Of a stretch of DNA of 64,000 nt, positions 58,089 to 64,000 are shown in pieces. A program made the translations under genes and the position numbers. The notes below the pieces were generated by a model. That model had not been told where the DNA came from, made no database searches, and saw only the letters and a program-made list of their open reading frames with translations. Positions within the stretch are counted from its first letter, which is position 1. Every line of letters begins with the position of its first letter. Origin of the DNA: Agarivorans albus (GTDB lineage Bacteria; Pseudomonadota; Gammaproteobacteria; Enterobacterales; Celerinatantimonadaceae); the NCBI RefSeq assembly GCF_019670105.1, contig NZ_AP023032.1, positions 4,162,001-4,226,000 on the forward strand, written 5' to 3'.

Positions 58089-61000
58089 TTAGTGCAGCAC
58101 GCGCATACTTAATCGTCCTTCAGTAGGATCTGTAGTCTCTAAACAAGCCCTAGAACCTGTGCTAGACGTGGCACAAGTCGTTATTTCTGGTTCAAGGTTT
58201 TCATTTTCATCGTCATCTGGAGTAGTTCCGCCTCCATCACCAGGATTAGTATCGCCATCGCCAGGATTAGTGTCACCATCGCCAGGATTGGTGTCACCAT
58301 CGCCAGGATTGGTGTCACCATCGCCAGGGTTAGTGTCACCATCGCCAGGGTTAGTGTCACCATCGCCAGGGTTAGTGTCTGGATTAGATGAAGAGTAAGT
58401 AATAATGACACTCGGCGATGAAAGAACACCTTCCACGTGAACGTTTTCTCCACCTTCCGTAGTGGTGCCAGTATATATATCCAAGTCCATAAACCAGCCG
58501 TTCCCGCCAGCATCACACTCATCTTCGCTTGGTAATAATGTAGTTACCACCCACTTACTACCTAACAGTAAGCCTTGAGTGACTTGCCTTTCACCATAAT
58601 TTTCACGTCCTACATTAGATGCATGAGTATTAACCAAATCCAAATACCAGCCCTGCTTAGAAGACCAATCAACAGGATTTGAATCAATGATTCGATTACT
58701 AGTTATTTCTTCTTCAGTTATATATTTGCGAGAAAGATTTGGATAAACCTGTTCATCTGACACTTCTTCTCGTTGATGTGTATCGTAATCACCAGATAAC
58801 GCCAAATCGTCAGTAACAACATACAAACTCTGAGTTGCGGCATCTTCGACATTAGTATCACCTATTTCGACATATTTTCCGGTACCAAATGCCACTACTA
58901 GTTTTTTCCGATCGTAGGAATAAGGGTGAAAATTGACAGATGGTCGAGTAGTTATCGACTGAGCAATATACTTGTTATCTTTCTTGTCGGGGCTTGTAGC
59001 CACAAATAATGGCGTACTTTTCACACTCCAAGCAGCTTCATTATCATCACTAATATCAAAGACCCACATGTTGCCATATAAATCTCCAGCATAAATTCGG
59101 TCTGCGATACCATCACCATTTAGATCAATTACTGCTGGATTAGCTACAGCATTAGGGCGGGATAAGCCTTCGGGATCATCGTCAGCGTCAACTGGAACAA
59201 CTAACTCCTTAATTAAGCTTCCATCATCTAAATCAGCGATATATATACGCCCAACGGGATCTGATGAGTTATAGCCGCTAGTGAATATTACCCCGGTACT
59301 ATCATTGTGTAATTTAGCAATAGTAGGTGGAGCGCGGCTAAAACCGAGCTCACTAAAGCTTCCGCTTGCGGATATTTCCCACTTTACGTTGTCTGCGTCA
59401 ACCGATGACATATCACTAACATCAAGCGCGTATAAGCCTTTGTAACTATGCCCCAGTGCTCCAACAACTGTAGTGATTGCCTCACCGCTATTTGAATAAC
59501 CTGTGTACCCTGTTAACTCACCGTCAACATAAAATCTATGATTATAATCCTGCTTTGTTAGAGCGTGCAGACCATCATATATGTGACTAGGTACGTACCC
59601 CATTAGCTCTTCACCAGTAACAGCGTCAACTATATGAACCATGCCGTCATTAGCCCCAAATACCAATACAGGTTTCTCTACACTATGCCCTGTAGCATCA
59701 CTCACTAAATAAGGAGCCGAATTAATAACATCACCTAATCTTGAGCTTCTAACACGCATTCCGCCATCTGCTTCACTTTCATGAGCTCTGTCACCTCTTA
59801 AGTAGTTAATAACATTTTGAAAATACGTGAGCTGATTGGTTCCGCCAGTAAGGTAAGCCAACTGAGTATCACTAAACTGGCTATCATCTAGGCTAGCTGG
59901 AGGCATAAACTCAATGACTTCCCCATCTCCACCGTTTGCCTCATTATTCATGGTATAGATTTTTCGGCTATCCACTGTTAACAAGTTATCTAGCTGTTCC
60001 GCTACACTCCAGGTTTCAGTTAGGCTAAAGCCGCTATCACTACTTGAATCAACAGGGTAAGCCTTTACATCCCCCCTCCAAGTACCGGCCTCAAATGCTG
60101 ATTGGTAAAGCAAAGAATCGGTACGTAACACTGTACTACTAAACACAGGTTGGCTGGCGGATTTAGTACCATCACTAGTACGCTGCAGCGCTTTACCAAT
60201 TTGAGCTTTAAGCTCACCAGCGTTTGTTACAGGGAAGTAGGCGTCGGGAACACCATCGCTATCTGCATCCCACTTCTCTGTTGAATCAGGTTTACCAGAT
60301 CCTTTGGTTGCTCCTAATGAGTCATCAAAGCCCCCCCATTTAGCAGCAAACCAAAGTGGTGAAGGCAAAAGATTAGCCGTATTATTTCCAGGAAAAAAAT
60401 GTCGGGTGCGGGTTAAACCTAAATCAGCTTTATCTTGATCATCATCAATATCACCTTCATCTTGTCTGGAATTATTTGGGTAGGGTTCATCATCTTCCAA
60501 AGGTGTATCAAGATAATAGGGGTTAACCTTAATAATGGGATTACCATCTGCATCTAACTTGTCAACCCACTTCCCATCGACTTTATGTTGTAATTTAGAG
60601 CCATTTTTATCTTTAACGTCTAAATAAATGCCATCTTTTGTTGAACCTGATATTACATACCCTGCATGTTGATCGATACCTCCGGCAGCGTATTCTGAAA
60701 TCAAAGTTAACTCAACGCCCTTTTGCTTAGTTGTGCAGGTAATGTCTGTCGGCTTAGGGCAAAGATCTTTTACTTCATACTTGTATTGCACGATCATGTC
60801 CATATCATGATCCGCACCCTGCTCTACATCCTCAAAGTTAATCCTAAAGGTGCCACTGGTAGAGGTAAACTCCTCGACATAATAATCCACAATAGTATTA
60901 GTTGGCTGAAATTTACCTTTTGTTATATCAATACCAGAGCCGCTTACTGACTTAGCAAAGGGTACAATTTTAATCAGTTGACCAGATCCCAGATCAAGAT

Positions 61001-62870
61001 TCACTTCCGGTAAAGGGGAGGAAATAGCGACAACATTGGTTTGAATATTGTATTTTTTAGTTTTATCTGTAAATCGGTCAGTTTTATGACCATAATACGC
61101 CACACCAGCTACAGAGTAGCTACCTTCTTTGGTTGGCTCTTGAGGAGACAAACCGCGAATTTTGGCTAAAGAATCAACTTTTTTTACCGTTGGAGCATAC
61201 TTAGTTAACTGGTTACTGCTATCTGCATTTGTATCTGTCACATTAGACTCACCGATAAAATAGTCACCAGAAAGCCCGTCTGAAATATCTGTTAATAGAT
61301 CCGTTAGATTAAATGATGCTAGCGAAGCAGTATCGTCACTATAGCCGGTATCTTCAAAATACGAACCAGGGATTTGGTCAGAGTCGTAGGATGGATTAAT
61401 GTCACTAATAACTAAATTAAAGGGTAACGCACAGTAAGGTCTTTTAGGCGAACCATCATTGTTATAGTAAGGTTTATCCCAGGCAGGTTTAGGTAAACCT
61501 AGCTCATCGCTATCAACATTTTTACTGGTAATAGTTATTTCGTTCTTAGATGCGTCTTTTGTTTCTTCCGTTTTTACTACATAGTTGTCATATGCTGGGG
61601 TTGCTTTACCAGCATTATTAAAATAGCGTAAGCTTTCAAAAAGCATCTCGCCAATGGGATTTCCCCACGATACACAGCGTCCATCTTTAATGGCTTCTTT
61701 GGTTTCCCACCCACAAAATGCGTTGTATAAATAATTACTTTCATAAGTACCAGTGTAATGGTACCCATATATTCTGAGTTTATTAATAGTTGAAACAATA
61801 CCGTTAAGATCACTAAAGGTACCATCTGCCGAATTGATTTCATCAGAAAATGTACCAACAACCTTTCTTAGTAACCCGCCCGATGTATTATTATTGTAAC
61901 TACCTGTTATTAGGCCAAATTCCATTTGCCCATTTTCACCGTACTCATGCAGTAAGCCGGTAGGCTTATAGTTTCCATCTGAATATTTTTTACAGTTTTC
62001 CTCCAGAAGAGTTTCAACACAGACCTTCACCCTTACCTGGTAAGTGTTATTGATAGTTCTGCCAGAGCTACTTAGCACCGGTCGTTCGGTGCTAGCCCAC
62101 TCCCAAATATTACCGGTTTCTTCTTTCGGCCAATTATTACTTGGAGTGACATTTAACCTTACCTTCAATAGTGGTACACCTTTATCTTCAAATGAAGCTG
62201 TACCAAAAAAGTGCTTAGCGCCACTAGAAGGGAGAGATAAAGGGGTGTAATTAGTGATATCAAAGCCATTATCATCAACTGAAGAATACATTTTCCCCCA
62301 GCTATGAGCATCCTGCGGAATAAATACCCGCTCTAAAATAGTCTCACTATTAATGGTTTCACCATCAGCTTCAAAAGATGCGGAATCAGTTTGGCGGTAG
62401 CCGCCGTAAAGAACTTTCCTCAGAATGTCCATTCGCGACATGGTAAGGTAATTAAGAAAATCCCCGCTCCATTCACCTACTCCAGAACAAGTTTTGTGTG
62501 CCAACGTATCGGCATCACCATCGGCTATACCAGGATTATTAACTAACTGTTCGGGTACAAAAATCTTGCTGTCGTTGTAGCTATAACAACGGTTACTATT
62601 AAAATAACCTTCATAATTAATTTTATTCGGTTTGTAAGTGGTATCTAAAGTACCGTCCCCATCAATATCAGAGGCATCGTTATAAGCTTCATAATACAAG
62701 GTATGATCGCGGCCCATAACTAACATAACCATTGGTGCAATATTGTTAGAAACGTAAAGAGGCTGAGAAGCCAAATTAAGATTATTTGCTTGTACTTGCA
62801 CCGAAGCCGCAGCAGTGAGCAAAAAGCTTAGTAGTAGTTTTCGCTTACACCTTACAAAAAATTTATCCAT
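58089..62870 (-). CDS. pilY1: PilY1-type type IV pilus tip/assembly protein (copy 2)
   Basis: 1593 residues from ATG 62870, which overlaps the pilE stop (TAATG); the GTG at 62879 is less likely. The signal peptide ends near VQVQA (about residue 29). The N-terminal block MVMLVMGRDHTLYYEAYNDASD is followed by the calcium-loop-like DIDGDGTLDT. The C-terminal propeller has LVFGANDGMVHIVDAVTG, YALDVSDMS, and the calcium loop DLNGDGIADRIYAGD. A linker of NPGDGDT repeats (58240-58380) precedes the end GRLSMRVLH. It follows pilW-pilX-pilE directly, the usual place of pilY1. It is similar to copy 1 throughout but clearly diverged. Confidence 0.92.
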   Translation of the reverse strand: MDKFFVRCKRKLLLSFLLTAAASVQVQANNLNLASQPLYVSNNIAPMVMLVMGRDHTLYYEAYNDASDIDGDGTLDTTYKPNKINYEGYFNSNRCYSYNDSKIFVPEQLVNNPGIADGDADTLAHKTCSGVGEWSGDFLNYLTMSRMDILRKVLYGGYRQTDSASFEADGETINSETILERVFIPQDAHSWGKMYSSVDDNGFDITNYTPLSLPSSGAKHFFGTASFEDKGVPLLKVRLNVTPSNNWPKEETGNIWEWASTERPVLSSSGRTINNTYQVRVKVCVETLLEENCKKYSDGNYKPTGLLHEYGENGQMEFGLITGSYNNNTSGGLLRKVVGTFSDEINSADGTFSDLNGIVSTINKLRIYGYHYTGTYESNYLYNAFCGWETKEAIKDGRCVSWGNPIGEMLFESLRYFNNAGKATPAYDNYVVKTEETKDASKNEITITSKNVDSDELGLPKPAWDKPYYNNDGSPKRPYCALPFNLVISDINPSYDSDQIPGSYFEDTGYSDDTASLASFNLTDLLTDISDGLSGDYFIGESNVTDTNADSSNQLTKYAPTVKKVDSLAKIRGLSPQEPTKEGSYSVAGVAYYGHKTDRFTDKTKKYNIQTNVVAISSPLPEVNLDLGSGQLIKIVPFAKSVSGSGIDITKGKFQPTNTIVDYYVEEFTSTSGTFRINFEDVEQGADHDMDMIVQYKYEVKDLCPKPTDITCTTKQKGVELTLISEYAAGGIDQHAGYVISGSTKDGIYLDVKDKNGSKLQHKVDGKWVDKLDADGNPIIKVNPYYLDTPLEDDEPYPNNSRQDEGDIDDDQDKADLGLTRTRHFFPGNNTANLLPSPLWFAAKWGGFDDSLGATKGSGKPDSTEKWDADSDGVPDAYFPVTNAGELKAQIGKALQRTSDGTKSASQPVFSSTVLRTDSLLYQSAFEAGTWRGDVKAYPVDSSSDSGFSLTETWSVAEQLDNLLTVDSRKIYTMNNEANGGDGEVIEFMPPASLDDSQFSDTQLAYLTGGTNQLTYFQNVINYLRGDRAHESEADGGMRVRSSRLGDVINSAPYLVSDATGHSVEKPVLVFGANDGMVHIVDAVTGEELMGYVPSHIYDGLHALTKQDYNHRFYVDGELTGYTGYSNSGEAITTVVGALGHSYKGLYALDVSDMSSVDADNVKWEISASGSFSELGFSRAPPTIAKLHNDSTGVIFTSGYNSSDPVGRIYIADLDDGSLIKELVVPVDADDDPEGLSRPNAVANPAVIDLNGDGIADRIYAGDLYGNMWVFDISDDNEAAWSVKSTPLFVATSPDKKDNKYIAQSITTRPSVNFHPYSYDRKKLVVAFGTGKYVEIGDTNVEDAATQSLYVVTDDLALSGDYDTHQREEVSDEQVYPNLSRKYITEEEITSNRIIDSNPVDWSSKQGWYLDLVNTHASNVGRENYGERQVTQGLLLGSKWVVTTLLPSEDECDAGGNGWFMDLDIYTGTTTEGGENVHVEGVLSSPSVIITYSSSNPDTNPGDGDTNPGDGDTNPGDGDTNPGDGDTNPGDGDTNPGDGDTNPGDGGGTTPDDDENENLEPEITTCATSSTGSRACLETTDPTEGRLSMRVLH
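58240..58380 (-). repeat. 21-bp tandem repeat encoding an NPGDGDT linker
   Basis: Six full 21-bp units starting at 58240, 58261, 58282, 58303, 58324 and 58345, plus a partial seventh. The units form sequence sub-classes: units 3 and 4 identical, 5 and 6 identical, 1 and 2 distinct. Each codes for NPGDGDT. Copy-number change by slippage would keep the frame. Copy 1 of pilY1 has no such array. Confidence 0.95.
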
Positions 62871-63265
62871 TACCAACACCCTGTTGTTCCAGCACTAGTA
62901 GTTCCTTTACTAGTGATACTTAACTCTCCACAACTATCACCTGCTTGAGCTCCTTTTGGGCTAGCTTCAAGGGTATAGCTCGATTTATCAACACTACTTA
63001 CTTTTAAGGTATAAATTTCATCAAAATCAGAGCTAGTGTTATATATACTAAGCGTTGTTCCGGTTGCAGCCCCAACGTAAGAAAGGTGCATGGCATAATA
63101 GCTTTCCATATACTGAGCGGCTTCAACAAGAGTACGTTTTCCCTCTTCTCGGCGCGTCGTTTGTACATGACTCAAGTAACTGGGATAAGCAATACCCGCT
63201 AGAATAGCTACAATTGCTACCGTAATCATTACCTCAACAAGGGTAAATCCTTTTAATTGTTTCAC
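62870..63265 (-). CDS. pilE: Type IV minor pilin PilE
   Basis: 131 residues. The prepilin peptide MKQLKG is followed by FTLVEVMITVAIVAILAGIAYPSY, giving the class III cleavage site (G/F), Glu5 and the hydrophobic assembly helix. The C-terminus has a Cys pair (GDSCGEL ... TTGCW) for the pilin disulfide loop. It is cut by PilD and incorporated in or near the pilus tip. The start lies inside pilX by 4 bp, and its stop overlaps pilY1 copy 2 (TAATG). Confidence 0.93.
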   Translation of the reverse strand: MKQLKGFTLVEVMITVAIVAILAGIAYPSYLSHVQTTRREEGKRTLVEAAQYMESYYAMHLSYVGAATGTTLSIYNTSSDFDEIYTLKVSSVDKSSYTLEASPKGAQAGDSCGELSITSKGTTSAGTTGCW

Positions 63266-63768
63266 GGCTTAGTTCCTTTAAACGCTACGTGAGATTGTAA
63301 ATAGCTAACAGCTCCGCCTTGGCCTTCAGCTTTTGATGTAATTCGATAAATATTGCGACCACTATTCGTATTCACATTCAAGTCATCTGGCTCAAAATAC
63401 ACGTGCTCGATAATGTAGCTTGGATTACCGTCTAGAGTTTGGGAGTCAGAAACTGGTGCTGCATCATCCCAATTGCTATTTGTTTGCCACCAATCACGGT
63501 CTGCAAACTCAGTTTTTACAATTGAATCCGCAGAGTCCGGATCCAGTTTATCAGTGGTTAACGCATTAAGTTTCACCTGATACTCTGCTTCGTTAATACC
63601 TGATATGGACCTTAAAAAGCTAGTAGAATGATCTTGGTGCACAGCGGCATTTTTTCTACCACTACTAACTTGTTGCGCAATTGCAATCCCAATCATAGAT
63701 ATGATGACAACCATAATCAGAGACATAATAAGCGCCATACCTTGTTGGCGATAAGCGTAACAATTCAC
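63262..63768 (-). CDS. pilX: Type IV pilus minor pilin-like protein PilX
   Basis: 168 residues starting with GTG at 63768. It has the N-terminal PilX pattern, a short basic leader and a hydrophobic segment (RQQGMALIMSLIMVVIISMIGIAIAQQ), then a soluble domain with little similarity to known folds. PilX helps initiate pilus assembly and promotes cell-cell aggregation in relatives. It starts 2 bp after the pilW stop and overlaps pilE by 4 bp, so it belongs to the pilW-pilX-pilE-pilY1 unit. Confidence 0.88.
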   Translation of the reverse strand: MNCYAYRQQGMALIMSLIMVVIISMIGIAIAQQVSSGRKNAAVHQDHSTSFLRSISGINEAEYQVKLNALTTDKLDPDSADSIVKTEFADRDWWQTNSNWDDAAPVSDSQTLDGNPSYIIEHVYFEPDDLNVNTNSGRNIYRITSKAEGQGGAVSYLQSHVAFKGTKP

Positions 63769-63770
63769 GA

Positions 63771-64000
63771 TTAAACCCCTGTATTTAAAAGCAAGACAGT
63801 TTCACTAACGACTTGACGTAACTTTTTGTCATTAAATGCAGCGATATTTTGATCAAGCACTTTATAAGTAGCAGCATTTGTCAAACTGCCCATAGTTACT
63901 TCCTGAGAAATGAGCAAACCAACCTTTACTCTATTAATTTGTTCCCAATTCGTTACGTTATCAGCGGTATAGTACTTAAAGCTATCGCCATCTGAGCTAT
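63771..64000 (-). CDS. pilW: Type IV pilus minor pilin PilW, C-terminal part
   Basis: Only the last 76 codons are present; the 5' part lies beyond the right edge. The fragment reads DNVTNWEQINRVKVGLLIS ... NDKKLRQVVSETVLLLNTGV, matching the C-terminal part of PilW (the W..V..V.V.LL pattern and the final R..V..TV.L.N strand). PilW is a minor pilin that acts early in pilus assembly with PilV, PilX and PilE. Its position directly before pilX supports the call. Confidence 0.75.
   Translation of the reverse strand, partial: SSDGDSFKYYTADNVTNWEQINRVKVGLLISQEVTMGSLTNAATYKVLDQNIAAFNDKKLRQVVSETVLLLNTGV

Noticed and set aside
58240..58380. Regular 21-bp repeats looked like a small CRISPR array.
   Set aside because: There are no spacers between units, the units are in the reading frame of pilY1 copy 2, and no cas gene is near.
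58159..58398. Plus-strand open frame of Ser/Pro repeats over the same array.
   Set aside because: It is the antisense reading of the NPGDGDT repeat inside a well-supported gene.

Overview
This window is chromosomal DNA of a marine-type gammaproteobacterium. The gene content and order (tRNA-tufB-secE-nusG-rplKAJL-rpoB, bioH-comF-nfuA, gpsA-secB-yibN / gpmI-envC-yibQ, an argCBFG cluster ending in a fused argH-acetyltransferase gene) fit the Alteromonadales/Vibrionales branch. A secreted GH9 enzyme and type IV pilus genes suggest a polysaccharide-degrading, surface-attaching bacterium. Agarivorans or a relative is my best guess, from general knowledge only.

Bases 1-19016 lie almost entirely on the minus strand and form a gene-expression block. 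Reading in the direction of transcription: the complete S10 operon (rpsJ to rpsQ) with its leader; a lone Wzc-like tyrosine kinase/polysaccharide copolymerase gene; coaA-murB-birA; a four-tRNA cluster with tufB; tRNA-Trp-secE-nusG; rplKA; rplJL with a leader; a terminator-like attenuator; and rpoB, cut by the window edge. Several sigma70-type promoters and factor-independent terminators can be read directly. The S10 operon is not followed by the spc operon and is not preceded by tufA, an unusual arrangement.

Bases 19371-23257 (plus strand) hold a histidine kinase with a degenerate receiver-like N-terminus and a cyclic-nucleotide-binding-like domain, its stand-alone response regulator, a YjbR-family protein and a lipoprotein of the endonuclease/exonuclease/phosphatase fold. 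Bases 23275-29430 are the arginine cluster argC-argB-argF-argG-argH(A), with tandem ARG boxes over its promoter. It is divergent from ppc (29668-32307). A membrane protein of unknown function, a small lipoprotein, a twice-frameshifted GNAT pseudogene and gene-poor AT-rich DNA follow (32.4-35.5 kb).

Bases 35.6-41.1 kb (minus) contain metF with tandem MetJ boxes, greB, a LacI-type regulator and a secreted CBM-GH9 glycosidase. Bases 41.2-52.9 kb contain tex, a metalloprotease-like protein with a small partner, bioH/comF/nfuA, gpsA-secB-yibN, gpmI-envC-yibQ and a small Cys-cluster protein. Bases 53.1-64 kb (minus) are a type IV pilus minor-pilin cluster, pilW-pilX-pilE followed by two tandem, diverged pilY1 genes. 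One of these carries a 21-bp minisatellite.

I found no CRISPR array, prophage, insertion sequence or obvious defence system. The most unusual points are the displaced S10 operon with an orphan Wzc-like gene, the tandem PilY1 pair with its repeat-built linker, the cyclic-nucleotide-type sensor kinase pair, the HExxH protein with its small partner, and two hairpins embedded in the signal-peptide coding region of envC.
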